From contig NZ_FOMH01000002.1 in assembly GCF_900112575.1 (NCBI RefSeq), positions 555,667-619,666 on the forward strand: DNA of 64,000 bases. The letters run 5' to 3'. The notes beneath the pieces are model-generated. The model searched no databases, was not told where the DNA came from, and saw nothing but the letters and a program-made list of their open reading frames with translations. Positions 53,268 through 62,020 of this stretch are shown one piece after another. The DNA is from Flavobacterium phragmitis (GTDB lineage Bacteria > Bacteroidota > Bacteroidia > Flavobacteriales > Flavobacteriaceae). How positions within the stretch are numbered: the stretch's first letter is position 1; each line of letters opens with the position of its first letter. Both the position numbers and the translations under genes were made by a program.

Positions 53268-54068
53268 CTAATTTTTAAGTCTTTCTTGTAATAGTTTGAA
53301 ATAAGAGAAAGCCTTTAGTAATCGGCTTCCATGCCAAGAGAACATTTCGCCATCGACAAAGATTGTTTTGGCGTGGTGTGTAAATCTTCCAATTTCGAAA
53401 GCATCTTCTTCTTTAAACGGATAAGGTTCTGATGACAGGAAAACAATATCCGGATCGCCTTCCAATCGCATTTTCTTTAATTCTATTTCGGGATAACGGC
53501 CTTTATCTTCGTAGATGTTTTTAAAATGATTTAGTTTTAATAACTCATTTATATACGTATCCTTTCCGGCAACCATATAAGGGTCTTTCCAGATAAAATA
53601 AGCCACTTTCTTTTCCTTAATCTCTTTTATATAATTTTTGAAATCGCTTAAAGCGAAAGTCAATTTGTTGTTCCACTTTTGAGCTTCAGTTCTGCAATTG
53701 AACAATTGTCCGAAATCTGAAATCATTTGGAAATTATCTTCAATAGAAACAATATTCGTAACCCAGACTGGACAAATTTCTTTTAGCTGATTTACAATTT
53801 CTTCGGTGTTTTCTTCTTTATTACAAATGATGATATCTGGTTCTAGAAGCTTTATTTTTTCAAAATGAATCTTCTTCGTACCGCCAACAATCTTTTTGGT
53901 AGACTTAAAATGAAACGGATGCACACAAAACTTCGTTATTCCGATGATTTTATCTTCCAAACCTAAATCGTACAATAATTCGGTTTGAGAAGGAACGAGC
54001 GAAATAATACGTTTTGGAGTGTTTTCAAAAGAATGTATTGTTCCCAGTTGGTCGGTTAATTGTTTCAT
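53268..54068 (-). CDS. Helical-backbone metal receptor (BtuF-like)
   Basis: A 266-aa protein of the periplasmic binding-protein superfamily that holds vitamin B12 or iron complexes (RIISLVPSQTELLYDLGLEDKIIGITKFC at about residues 20-48, then LEPDIIICNKEENT). No signal peptide or lipobox is visible, unusual for a binding protein. It has WKDPYMVAGKDTYINELL (about residue 160). No ABC permease is near. The absence of export signals suggests a cytoplasmic role, or that the annotated start misses the signal. Confidence 0.75.
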   Translation of the reverse strand: MKQLTDQLGTIHSFENTPKRIISLVPSQTELLYDLGLEDKIIGITKFCVHPFHFKSTKKIVGGTKKIHFEKIKLLEPDIIICNKEENTEEIVNQLKEICPVWVTNIVSIEDNFQMISDFGQLFNCRTEAQKWNNKLTFALSDFKNYIKEIKEKKVAYFIWKDPYMVAGKDTYINELLKLNHFKNIYEDKGRYPEIELKKMRLEGDPDIVFLSSEPYPFKEEDAFEIGRFTHHAKTIFVDGEMFSWHGSRLLKAFSYFKLLQERLKN

Positions 54069-54071
54069 TTT

Positions 54072-54137
54072 ATTTAGTCGCAGTTTTCAGTCGCAGTCTC
54101 GGTCTAAACTGTGACTGAAAACCGAGACTGAAAACTT
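54072..54137. repeat. GTCGCAGTTTTCAGTC hairpin
   Basis: AGTCGCAGTTTTCAGTCGCA, GTCTCGGTC and, on the other arm, GACTGAAAACCGAGACTGAAAAC. It belongs to the same family as 15839-15966 and separates the BtuF-like gene from pyrF. Confidence 0.7.
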
Positions 54138-54956
54138 TTATTTATTAGCAATAATCTCTTCCATTTCTTTCTGCACTTTCAAAGCCTCTTCTCTGGCCTT
54201 TTCAGCAAAATCAGTTCCTTTAGAAGCGTAGATAATGGCTCTTGCAGAATTTACTAATAGCCCTACTTTATCATTCATTCCATATTTGCATACTTCAGAC
54301 AAACTGCCACCTTGAGCCCCAATTCCTGGAACTAATAAGAAACTATCTGGAACAATTTTTCTGATTTCTGTAAAATATTCTGCTTTTGTTGCACCTACCA
54401 CATACATTAGGTTTTCGCTGTTTTTCCAAGTTTTAGAAGTTTCTAGAACCTGTTTGTACAATTCTTTTCCGTTTGTATTTAAAGTCTGGAAATCGAAAGC
54501 GCCTTCGTTTGAAGTCAGGGCCAGCATAATGGTGTGTTTGTTTTCGAAAGCTAAGAAAGGCTCAACAGAATCTTTTCCCATATAAGGAGCAACTGTTACA
54601 CTATCAAAATTCAAATCTTCAAAAAATGCTTTTGCATACATGCTAGAAGTATTTCCAATATCACCTCGTTTTGCATCTGCAATCGTGAAGATGTTTGGAT
54701 AATTCTCATTGATATAATTAATTGTTTTCTGCAAAGACATCCATCCTTTTATTCCGTATGCCTCAAAAAATGCTGTATTCGGTTTATAACCAACAGTCAA
54801 ATCATGAGTCGCATCAATTATTGCTTTATTAAATTCAAAAATTGGATCTTCTGTTTCTAATAAATGCTCTGGCATCTTTGAAAGATCTGGATCTAAGCCT
54901 ACGCATAAAAATGATTTTTTTTGAAGAATTTGTTCGTGTAGTTGCTGTGTTGTCAT
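54138..54956 (-). CDS. pyrF: Orotidine 5'-phosphate decarboxylase
   Basis: A 272-aa enzyme converting OMP to [17 protein letters not shown] at the N-terminus and [20 protein letters not shown] (Asp-Lys-Asp, about residue 90) are the catalytic signature; the length and [14 protein letters not shown] fit the type 2 group. The frame is open to 54980, but the ATG at 54956 ([10 protein letters not shown]) matches the usual N-terminus and leaves out a charged tail. Confidence 0.93.
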   Translation of the reverse strand: MTTQQLHEQILQKKSFLCVGLDPDLSKMPEHLLETEDPIFEFNKAIIDATHDLTVGYKPNTAFFEAYGIKGWMSLQKTINYINENYPNIFTIADAKRGDIGNTSSMYAKAFFEDLNFDSVTVAPYMGKDSVEPFLAFENKHTIMLALTSNEGAFDFQTLNTNGKELYKQVLETSKTWKNSENLMYVVGATKAEYFTEIRKIVPDSFLLVPGIGAQGGSLSEVCKYGMNDKVGLLVNSARAIIYASKGTDFAEKAREEALKVQKEMEEIIANK

Positions 54957-55033
54957 ATTGTCTTTTTGCTTGTGCGGCAAAATTACAAATTATAATGGTT
55001 TATGGTCAATGGTTGAGGGTTAATTGTTGGTGG

Positions 55034-55075
55034 TTTCAGGTTTCAGGTTTCAGGTTTCAGGTTTCAGGTTTCAGG
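55034..55075 (+). repeat. TTTCAGG tandem repeat (6 copies)
   Basis: Six exact 7-bp units of TTTCAGG, followed by a partial TTTC. It is a candidate for length variation by slippage. Confidence 0.9.
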
Positions 55076-55084
55076 TTTCTTGTA

Positions 55085-55112
55085 AACCCGACAGGTTTTG
55101 AAAACCTGTGGG
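55085..55112. repeat. CCCGACAGG hairpin
   Basis: ACCCGACAGGTTT TGA AAACCTGTGGGTTT, an imperfect copy of the family at 35875. The rest of the gap to dps has only a GAGGCTTCGGGAGAAGCCTC stem (55160-55181). Confidence 0.7.
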
Positions 55113-55310
55113 TTTAATTCAGTTTCATTTTATCTTCAAGCTTTCGGGCTGAGCGGTTCCGAGGCTTCGGGAGAAGCCTCTTGCATACTTTTTTTTTCCC
55201 CTTCTACCTCGATCAGGGCAATATCAATAATTTAGTCAAAACATGTCAATAACATTGAATTTCTGTAACTTCTATTAAAAATTGTGTAAAAGAAAATTGG
55301 GTCTGAAAGG

Positions 55311-55318
55311 TATCTTTG
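55311..55318 (+). promoter_or_regulatory. -7 promoter box of the Dps gene
   Basis: TATCTTTG matches TAnnTTTG, 26 bp before the ATG at 55344; a TTG lies 26 bp upstream, slightly longer than usual. Confidence 0.45.
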
Positions 55319-55343
55319 AAAATAACCTTTAATACAGACAATT

Positions 55344-55817
55344 ATGAGCCCAAATATTGGAATTACACCAAAAAACCTAAAAAAGAGCGCTGCAATATTA
55401 GCCACGATTTTATCTAACGAAATGACTTTATATGTAAAAACCAGAAAATTTCACTGGAATATTTCAGGAAATAGTTTTATGGAATTACACAAACTGTTTG
55501 AGGAACAATACAGAATTCTTGAAGCCCAAATCGACGAAGTTGCTGAAAGAATCAATCAATTGGGCGAAAAAACAATTGGTACAATGAAAGAATTTATCGA
55601 GAACTCTACTCTTAAAGAATCTCCAAAAGAATACGCTTCACAAAAACATATGTTATCTGAACTTTTAGAAAACCACGAACAACTGGTAACCGAATTCAGA
55701 GGTTATATTCCCGTTTTTGAAAACGAAACCAATGATGCCGGATCTGCTGATTTTGTAACTGGACTGTTGCAGAAACACGAAAAAATGGCATGGATTCTAA
55801 GACGTTATCAGGTTTAA
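55344..55817 (+). CDS. dps: Dps family DNA-protecting ferritin-like protein
   Basis: A 157-aa four-helix protein. The family forms 12-mers that store iron and protect DNA in stress. The ferroxidase residues are visible: KFHWNISGNSFMELHKLFEEQYRILEAQIDEVAERI (His, Asp/Glu, about residues 35-67). The C-terminus (FVTGLLQKHEKMAWILRRYQV) is typical. It has a good -7 box. It begins a run of stress-associated genes. Confidence 0.92.
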   Translation: MSPNIGITPKNLKKSAAILATILSNEMTLYVKTRKFHWNISGNSFMELHKLFEEQYRILEAQIDEVAERINQLGEKTIGTMKEFIENSTLKESPKEYASQKHMLSELLENHEQLVTEFRGYIPVFENETNDAGSADFVTGLLQKHEKMAWILRRYQV

Positions 55818-55957
55818 TCTTCAATTTCGGTTTTAATTTTTAATTCTCAATTTTTAATTGAAATGAAAATTATACAACAGTCATTAAAATAAATGTAACA
55901 TGATCCTGTTTTTTAATTTGCAATTTTACATTACAATAATTTCAAACAAAAAGCGCC

Positions 55958-56143
55958 ATGAATACTACTGAAATAAAAGGAAACTGGAACGAGTTAAAAG
56001 GAAAATTGAAGCAAAAATATGCTGAATTAACAGATGATGATTTGATGTTTGCTGAAGGAAAAGAAGACGAAATGTACGGAAGACTTCAGCAAAAATTGGG
56101 GAAAACTAAAGAAGAATTCCACAAAATCCTGTCAGATTTGTAA
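55958..56143 (+). CDS. CsbD family stress protein
   Basis: A 61-aa protein with the CsbD pattern: [48 protein letters not shown]. The CsbD family is general-stress induced in other bacteria; its biochemical role is not known. A terminator follows at 56166. It is 140 bp after dps. Confidence 0.9.
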   Translation: MNTTEIKGNWNELKGKLKQKYAELTDDDLMFAEGKEDEMYGRLQQKLGKTKEEFHKILSDL

Positions 56144-56165
56144 ATCCTTACAACTCAACCGGGAA

Positions 56166-56203
56166 AATACCGTCTAGTAAAAATATTAGACGGTATTTTT
56201 TTG
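56166..56203 (+). terminator. Terminator of the CsbD gene
   Basis: AATACCGTCTA / TAGACGGTATT with T5 following. Confidence 0.85.
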
Positions 56204-56300
56204 ATAATTTTATTTTAAAATACATTTAACTTGTAATTCTAAGCTTTTTTTAAGCAAAAACACCAAATAAAATAAGTATCTTTAACCAAATTTCTATAAA

Positions 56301-56852
56301 ATGAAACTATTTATAAAGTTCGACATAAATACAATTTGCTCTCTTTATTTAAAACAAAATCTGGAACAAAATAATATCAATTTTACCACTCTAGGATTTG
56401 GAGAAATCGAGATTGAAGACAATATAGATGCCGAAGCACTGGATAATTTAAAAACTAAATTAGCTCCATGCGGTTTCGAAGTAGTTGAAAATCAAAAAAG
56501 TGTTTTGGTCCAAAAGATTAAAGATGCAATTATCGAACTTGTTTTTATGGATGACAGCAATAATTATAAAAGTTCTGTATTTTTAGCTGAAAAGCTGAAC
56601 CACAGTTACGGATATTTATCGAATGTTTTCTCAGAAGTAACATACTCTTCTATTGAAAACTTTATTATTTTACAGAAAATTGAAAGAGCAAAACAATTGA
56701 TTATTATCAATGAAATGAGTTTGACCGAAATTGCTTTTTTACTGAATTACTCCAGTGTTGCGCATTTGAGTACACAGTTTAAAAACACGACCGGAATTAC
56801 TCCGTCTGCTTTTCAGAGAATTATTAAAAAGAGAAGAGAAAATTTAAAATAA
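56301..56852 (+). CDS. AraC family regulator with HMA-like N-terminus
   Basis: A 183-aa protein. The N-terminal 70 residues look like a ferredoxin-type fold (IKFDINTICSLYLKQNL, LKTKLAPCGFEVVENQ), similar to heavy-metal-associated domains but without a CxxC. The C-terminal AraC domain follows (about 80-180, LAEKLNHSYGYLSNVFSEVT; LTEIAFLLNYSSVAHLSTQFKNTTG). It is followed 21 bp later by a response regulator and then a histidine kinase, so it probably belongs to one signalling operon. Confidence 0.88.
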   Translation: MKLFIKFDINTICSLYLKQNLEQNNINFTTLGFGEIEIEDNIDAEALDNLKTKLAPCGFEVVENQKSVLVQKIKDAIIELVFMDDSNNYKSSVFLAEKLNHSYGYLSNVFSEVTYSSIENFIILQKIERAKQLIIINEMSLTEIAFLLNYSSVAHLSTQFKNTTGITPSAFQRIIKKRRENLK

Positions 56853-56873
56853 AAACCCAAATACCGCGATCAA

Positions 56874-57323
56874 ATGCAAAAAAACGCATTACACATTTTA
56901 TTAGCCGACGATGATGAAGATGACCGTCTTTTCTTTAAAGATGCTTTTGAAGAAATCAAAATTCAGACAAATGTAAATTTTGTTCATGACGGAATGCAGC
57001 TGATGGATCATTTAATGAACACAGATAATAAACTTCCAGATATTTTGTTTCTAGATTTGAACATGCCTAAAAAAACAGGTAAGGAATGTTTGATTGAAAT
57101 CAAGAAAACAGAGCATTTAAAAGATATCATCATTGCTATCTACTCTACTTCCTCGTCTGAAGAGGATATCGAAGATACCTTTATCCAAGGAGCCAATATC
57201 TATATCAAAAAACCAAGCGATTTCAACACGCTTAAAAAAATAATTAATGAGGTCGTGACTGTAAACTGGCATTATCATACTTCTGGACTAAACCGTGATA
57301 ATTTCTTGCTGCGACTAAAATAA
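56874..57323 (+). CDS. Single-domain response regulator (Rcp1-like)
   Basis: A 149-aa receiver domain with no output domain. ILLADDDEDDRLFFKDAF (acidic pocket, residues 8-25), ILFLDLNMPKKTGKE (phospho-acceptor Asp, about residue 60), TSSSEEDI, and YIKKPSDFNTL with the conserved Lys. It sits between the AraC regulator and a histidine kinase that starts 10 bp later, so it is the likely phosphate acceptor. Confidence 0.92.
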   Translation: MQKNALHILLADDDEDDRLFFKDAFEEIKIQTNVNFVHDGMQLMDHLMNTDNKLPDILFLDLNMPKKTGKECLIEIKKTEHLKDIIIAIYSTSSSEEDIEDTFIQGANIYIKKPSDFNTLKKIINEVVTVNWHYHTSGLNRDNFLLRLK

Positions 57324-57333
57324 GCACACATAA

Positions 57334-59118
57334 ATGAAGTGGATACCAAATTTTAATTCTTCAAACTCTTTGAGAGTTATTTTTGTAATCGCAGTTTTCA
57401 TTCTGTTATTTCTTTCTTCAATTGCTTACAAGCATAATCAGGACTTGAATGAATCAAGTAAAGTGGTTATGCATACTTATGAAATAAACATCCAGCTCGA
57501 ACGACTAATGTCGGCGATTAAAGATGCAGAAACGGGCCAGCGAGGTTATATCATAACTCGCAACGCCCGTTTTCTTACACCTTATATTTACTCGCGAGAT
57601 AAAGTAAATACTTCTTTTATTACTTTAAAAAAACTGACTGCTGATAATCCGCAACAACAGGAAAATCTTCAAAAATTATTCAAACTCATTACCCAGCGTT
57701 TTGTTTCTTTTGAAAACTGTTTAAAATACAGTGATCCCAAAACTTACGATAAAAGAAAACTCGACAATCATATGTTTGGCGGTCGAATTTTGATGGAAAA
57801 CATCCGCTTTAAAGTGGATGAAATGAATGATATCGAAAAAACTTTTCTAAAAACCAGACTTAAAATATACGATTCGGAAATTTCTTTAAGTCCGCTTTTT
57901 TCGATTTCGTTATTCTTGGTGGCATTATGTTTTATTTTATTGGCTTACAGACAAATCAGTCGAGATTTTGAACGCTTGAAAGTGTTTAATAAAAGACTTT
58001 TAATTTCCAGCGGTTTAATTGCAGAATCAGAAAGCATTGGTAATTTCAGTACTTGGCAATGGGATTTGGATGCCGATAAAATTGATTATTCAGACAATCA
58101 ATACCGTCTTTTGGGTCACGAACCAAATTCTTTTGTTCCCAATAAAGCGACACTTTTAAAATTTGTTCATCCCGACGATAAAGAAACTTTTGCCTCTTAT
58201 ATGGACGGAATTGTGGAAAGAAAACAACTTCCGTTTGTTTATTATAAAATTGTCCGTCCTAATTACGAAGTCCGTTATTTCAAAACAACTGCTAAAATCG
58301 TAACCGATCAGCAGGGAAGTAAAATTTTGCTTGGAATTAATTTTGACATCACAGATGAACATTTATTAAATATCGAACTTCAGGAAAGAAATAAGGAATT
58401 GGAAAAAAGCAATAAAGAACTGGCTTCTTTCAATCATGTGGCCAGTCACGATTTACAGGAACCACTTAGAAAAATCCAGACTTTTATCTCGAGAGTTTCG
58501 GATGCCGATAAAGCCGTAATGTCCGACAGTGCGAAAAATTATATTTCTAAAATTGAAAGCTCGGCAAAAAGAATGCGTGTTTTGATTGATGATCTTCTTT
58601 TATTTTCAAGAACCAATACGACTAAAAAAGAGTTCATCAAAATCAATCTAAACGAACTTTTGGACAATGCCGAATCTGAACTAGCAGAAATTATCGAAGA
58701 AAAGAAAGCGGTTATTAAAACCAATAAACTCCCGAAACTTTCCGTAATTCCGTATCAGATCGAACAACTATTTATTAATTTAATTGGAAATTCATTAAAA
58801 TACAGTCGGCCAGAAATAGAACCTGAAATATCAATTATAAGCGAAAAAGTAAATTCATCAGATTATCCAGAAATATTAGAACAATCGATAAAGAAATTTC
58901 ACAAAATCACTTTCACAGATAACGGAATGGGATTTGACCCTCAGTTTAAGGAAACGATTTTTATTCTTTTCCAAAGACTGCATTCTAAAACAGATTATCC
59001 CGGAACTGGAATCGGATTGGCGATTTGTAAAAAAATTGTCGAAAATCACAAAGGTCATATCATTGCCGACAGCACACTTGGAAAAGGTTCTCAATTCACC
59101 GTTTTTCTTCCAGATTAA
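57334..59118 (+). CDS. CHASE3-PAS sensor histidine kinase
   Basis: A 594-aa inner-membrane kinase. TM1 is at about residues 13-31; a CHASE3 sensor domain at 35-180 has AETGQRGYIITRN; TM2 is at about 186-206. Then come a PAS domain (about 240-345), the HisKA site SFNHVASHDLQEPLRKIQTF (His about residue 372), and a HATPase_c domain with QLFINLIGNSLKYSRP (N box), TFTDNGMGFDP (G1) and GTGIGLAICKKIVENHKG (G2). The H-D-L-x-E-P-L-R box is of the phytochrome-like HWE/HisKA sort. It shares an operon with the AraC and response-regulator genes. Confidence 0.94.
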   Translation: MKWIPNFNSSNSLRVIFVIAVFILLFLSSIAYKHNQDLNESSKVVMHTYEINIQLERLMSAIKDAETGQRGYIITRNARFLTPYIYSRDKVNTSFITLKKLTADNPQQQENLQKLFKLITQRFVSFENCLKYSDPKTYDKRKLDNHMFGGRILMENIRFKVDEMNDIEKTFLKTRLKIYDSEISLSPLFSISLFLVALCFILLAYRQISRDFERLKVFNKRLLISSGLIAESESIGNFSTWQWDLDADKIDYSDNQYRLLGHEPNSFVPNKATLLKFVHPDDKETFASYMDGIVERKQLPFVYYKIVRPNYEVRYFKTTAKIVTDQQGSKILLGINFDITDEHLLNIELQERNKELEKSNKELASFNHVASHDLQEPLRKIQTFISRVSDADKAVMSDSAKNYISKIESSAKRMRVLIDDLLLFSRTNTTKKEFIKINLNELLDNAESELAEIIEEKKAVIKTNKLPKLSVIPYQIEQLFINLIGNSLKYSRPEIEPEISIISEKVNSSDYPEILEQSIKKFHKITFTDNGMGFDPQFKETIFILFQRLHSKTDYPGTGIGLAICKKIVENHKGHIIADSTLGKGSQFTVFLPD

Positions 59119-59368
59119 AGATTGAAAAAACACATCACATAAAATAGAAACAGGAGTTTAAGGAATTGTAAGAAAAAAAATCCCTGCCTTTTTAATTAAC
59201 ATATAAAAGAAATCATAGAAAAAACTATGGTTTCTTTTTTTTTGCCCCAAACCAAAACGGATTAAACCGTTGAATTATAAAGGATAAAGGATAAAAATAA
59301 TTCGGCTATGGGAATTATATAACGTTTCGTTTTTATGCTGTAAAGCAAAATCTTTCATTCGTTAGCAT

Positions 59369-59383
59369 CTTTGTAATGTAATA
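59369..59383 (+). promoter_or_regulatory. Promoter-like motif of the DUF4142 gene
   Basis: CTTTGTAATGTAATA, 16 bp before the ATG at 59399, and identical to a 15-bp string inside the duplicated units at 52637 (both have CTTTG of a -7 box followed by an AT-rich start). I read it as a -7 box with its initiation region. The remaining 59119-59368 gap has an A-rich run and a small inverted repeat (AACCATAG type), with no gene. Confidence 0.4.
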
Positions 59384-59398
59384 CTTGAGGAAATAACA

Positions 59399-59968
59399 AT
59401 GAAAGCAATTATCCCCTTAAAAGCTTCAATATTTAAAGTCTTTTTCTTAATCGTATTAGTACTATGCATTACGTCATGCAGAAAAATTAATCCGATTGAA
59501 AATTCTTTTAAAAACCAAGCTTTTGTGATAACAGAAAAAGAAGAGACAGAAACCTATTTCTTTATTTCGACGGCAAATGCGAGTAAGTCAATTATTTCTA
59601 AAAGTCAAATTGCACAACAAAAAAGTTCAGACGCCATCGTCCAAGAATTAGGAAAAAGAATCGAAATCCAAGAAAATCAAGTTTTGGACGAAGTATCAAA
59701 AATGGCCGCCATGAAGCTCATTGTCATTACTGAAATAAACGCCACACACAAAAGAGACCTGTACAATCTCATTGATGCAAAAGGCAACGATTTTAACGAT
59801 GTCTATTTAAACGCCATGAAAGAAGCTTTAAGCGACCAGATTGAATTATTCGAAACCATTTCTAGAGAAACAAACGACAAACAGATTCTGGAACTAGTCT
59901 TGAGATTTTTGCCTGAACAATACAAGCTTTTAAGGGAAACCGAAAGAATACGAAAACAAAATGTATAA
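59399..59968 (+). CDS. DUF4142 family lipoprotein
   Basis: A 189-aa lipoprotein (LCITSC, Cys about residue 26). The mature helical part has the DUF4142 pattern: the long helix SKSQIAQQKSSDAIVQELGKRIEIQENQVLDEVSKMA, and then ALSDQIELFETISRETNDKQILELVLRFLPEQYKLL. The fold is ferritin-like; function is not known, though members often occur beside stress genes. It has a promoter-like motif directly upstream and starts the next group of the stress cluster. Confidence 0.8.
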   Translation: MKAIIPLKASIFKVFFLIVLVLCITSCRKINPIENSFKNQAFVITEKEETETYFFISTANASKSIISKSQIAQQKSSDAIVQELGKRIEIQENQVLDEVSKMAAMKLIVITEINATHKRDLYNLIDAKGNDFNDVYLNAMKEALSDQIELFETISRETNDKQILELVLRFLPEQYKLLRETERIRKQNV

Positions 59969-60004
59969 AAGCCTATTATCTATCAATTAACTAAATTTTT
60001 TACT

Positions 60005-60649
60005 ATGAAATTACAAGCCAATTTTTTATGCGCCTTAACACTTTTTTTAGCAGCAACATTTGGAACGCTGCACGCTCAGGACAATAATGTAAATACCGAG
60101 TTCGGTGTAAAGGGGGGATTCAATATGTCGAATCTAACCAAAGACGACAACGTTGATGATAACAATATTTTATACGGTTTTAATGCCGGACTTTACGCTA
60201 CACTTCCTATTTCAGATTTCGTAGCCATTCAGCCAGAGATTCTGTTTACAACAAAAGGTACTGAATACGAATACAATAACGCTTTTGGAAGTGGAAACAC
60301 AAAATTCAAATTAAACTATATCGAGGTTCCTTTATTAGTGAGAGTGAATGTGACTAAAAACTTTAATATACATGCCGGTGGATATGCTTCTTACTTGGTA
60401 AGTTCTAAAGTTACTGGAAGCGGTTCTATAGACTTTAATGAAGACATTGATACAGATGATCTAGCGAAATTTGATGCAGGTGTATCTGCAGGTATTGGAG
60501 TAGATTTTAATCCAATTAGCATTGGCTTACGATACAATTACGGTTTAACAACTGTTGGGAAAGAAAGAACGATTGCTGGTACAACTTACACCTTTCCAGA
60601 TGCCAAAAACAGCAATTTGACTTTATACCTTTCGTATAAGTTAAATTAA
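60005..60649 (+). CDS. Outer-membrane beta-barrel (porin-like) protein
   Basis: A 214-aa protein with a signal peptide (residues 1-24, ending TLHAQ). Alternating beta strands end in an aromatic C-terminus (LTLYLSYKLN); GVKGGFNMSNLT, AIQPEILFTTKGTEYE and VPLLVRVNVTKNFNIHAGGYASYLV are typical of the OmpA/OMP_b-brl type. It contains one calcium-rich acidic loop (DFNEDIDTDDLAK). It is 36 bp after the DUF4142 gene and 38 bp before the small membrane gene. Confidence 0.85.
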   Translation: MKLQANFLCALTLFLAATFGTLHAQDNNVNTEFGVKGGFNMSNLTKDDNVDDNNILYGFNAGLYATLPISDFVAIQPEILFTTKGTEYEYNNAFGSGNTKFKLNYIEVPLLVRVNVTKNFNIHAGGYASYLVSSKVTGSGSIDFNEDIDTDDLAKFDAGVSAGIGVDFNPISIGLRYNYGLTTVGKERTIAGTTYTFPDAKNSNLTLYLSYKLN

Positions 60650-60687
60650 AAAAGAGAATTAATTATTAACCATTAAAATAAGAAACC

Positions 60688-60840
60688 ATGTCTAATTTAT
60701 TATATACAATCGCAGTGATTCTGGTTATACTTTGGGCTTTAGGGTTCTTTGTTTACAGCTTTGGAAGCATTATCCATATCCTTTTAGTAATTGCCATCAT
60801 TGCCATTCTTCTTAGACTTATTAAAGGTCGAGAAATTTAA
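60688..60840 (+). CDS. Lmo0937-like small membrane protein
   Basis: A 50-residue protein starting at the ATG at 60688 and ending at the TAA at 60838-60840. It has two hydrophobic spans: SNLLYTIAVILVILWALGFF and IIHILLVIAIIAILLRL, then KGREI. The pattern LYTIAVILVILWALGFFVYS matches the lmo0937 family of about 50 aa, small proteins often next to stress genes. It lies between a barrel protein and YtxH, both close in the same direction. Confidence 0.85.
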   Translation: MSNLLYTIAVILVILWALGFFVYSFGSIIHILLVIAIIAILLRLIKGREI

Positions 60841-60893
60841 AACTTTTAAAATCAACAAATTATAAATATTAATCCAATTTAAAATTAATTATT

Positions 60894-61178
60894 ATGAAAA
60901 CTAGCACAACAATTTTAGGAATTTTAGGAGCCGCAGCGGCGGGAGCAGCAATAGGTGTTTTATTTGCACCAGACAAAGGTTCTAACACAAGAAAAAAAAT
61001 CAAAGATAAATCGAAAGATTACGGAGATAATATTAAAACAAAATTTGACGGTATTGTTAGTACAATTAAATCAAACGGTAAAGAAATTATCGAAGATGGA
61101 AAATCTAAACTAGCTCAAGTTAAAGATGATTTTAATACACTAAAAGACGATGCTAAAGCAGTAAAATCAAACTACTAA
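60894..61178 (+). CDS. YtxH domain protein
   Basis: A 94-aa protein with an N-terminal membrane span (TTILGILGAAAAGAAIGVLFAPDKGSNTR), which is the YtxH hallmark, followed by a lysine-rich helical domain with KFDGIVSTIKSNGKEIIEDGKSKL. YtxH proteins are stress induced in Bacillus. The region 60650-61220 has short intergenic gaps, which fits one operon from the barrel protein to 61981. Confidence 0.88.
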   Translation: MKTSTTILGILGAAAAGAAIGVLFAPDKGSNTRKKIKDKSKDYGDNIKTKFDGIVSTIKSNGKEIIEDGKSKLAQVKDDFNTLKDDAKAVKSNY

Positions 61179-61223
61179 AAGCTATCAAATTAGTGAATAT
61201 TTCAAACCATAAAACCCTATATC

Positions 61224-61583
61224 ATGGAACCAAATGCAACAACAAACGAGGAACTTAATCTTTATGAAAAAGCTGAAAATTATGCTAAAACAAGTTTAGA
61301 ATTACTAAAACTAAAAACAGTATGTTCAGTTGCTGACGGTGTTTCATCATTGGCATCAAAGATAGCAATCGGGATTGTTGTTGCATTTTTTACTCTGTTT
61401 TTAAATATAGGAATCAGTTTATGGGTTGGACAAATGCTGGGAGAGTATTACTACGGTTTTTTTGTTATGGCATTGTTTTATTTAATCCTTGCCGTTATCG
61501 TGGTCAAATCGCATCATAGATTAATCAAAACGCCTATTGGTAACACTATAATCTCAAGCATTTTAAAAGAAACTAAAAACTGA
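61224..61583 (+). CDS. Holin-superfamily-like membrane protein
   Basis: A 119-aa protein with two transmembrane helices (KIAIGIVVAFFTLFLNIGISLWVG, FFVMALFYLILAVIVVKS) and an N-terminal charged helix. Such proteins are often named phage holin superfamily III, but in this context it is a chromosomal gene next to YtxH and there are no phage genes around. It probably has an envelope-stress role. Confidence 0.7.
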   Translation: MEPNATTNEELNLYEKAENYAKTSLELLKLKTVCSVADGVSSLASKIAIGIVVAFFTLFLNIGISLWVGQMLGEYYYGFFVMALFYLILAVIVVKSHHRLIKTPIGNTIISSILKETKN

Positions 61584-61618
61584 GATTTAATTTATTAATA
61601 CTTATAAAAGACTAACCT

Positions 61619-61981
61619 ATGGAGGCTATATACACTATTGATCAATTAAATCGTAAAATTCAGGAATTAGAAGTTCGTCAAGATACAGAATGGTGTGCTG
61701 TCAAAGATCATATCGATGACATTAAAGAGAATTTGAAACCAATTAATCTGATTAGAAATACTGTCGAAGAAATAAACGAAACAGTAGGTTTTAAAAGTCA
61801 TTTAGCACAATCGGCCATTAGTATCGGAATTGGTTATCTCGCCAAACGATTTATAGTCGGAAAAGGCGATACCATGTTCAAAGGCATTTTAGGCTCAATT
61901 GTTCAGCTTATCGTTACCAATCTGGTTTCTAAACCACAAAATGAAACTTCTGAAGAAGAGGAAGATTCATCACAGTATTAA
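61619..61981 (+). CDS. Conserved hypothetical protein
   Basis: A 120-aa protein: an N-terminal coiled coil (IDQLNRKIQELEVRQDTEW; AVKDHIDDIKENLKPINLIRNTVEEI), then a glycine-containing hydrophobic stretch (LAQSAISIGIGYLAKRFIVGKG) and an acidic C-terminus (ETSEEEEDSSQ). No family is recognised, but it regularly fits with YtxH and holin-like genes. It is 35 bp after the holin-like gene. Confidence 0.7.
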   Translation: MEAIYTIDQLNRKIQELEVRQDTEWCAVKDHIDDIKENLKPINLIRNTVEEINETVGFKSHLAQSAISIGIGYLAKRFIVGKGDTMFKGILGSIVQLIVTNLVSKPQNETSEEEEDSSQY

Positions 61982-62020
61982 ACATCGCAAGAGTAATTTG
62001 TCAAACTAAATTTATGTATT

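Noticed and set aside
55034..55075. CRISPR-like array
   Set aside because: The TTTCAGG units are only 7 bp and directly adjacent, with no spacers and no cas genes.
61224..61583. Prophage remnant
   Set aside because: The holin-like protein has no lysin, portal, capsid or integrase near it and is part of a stress-type operon.
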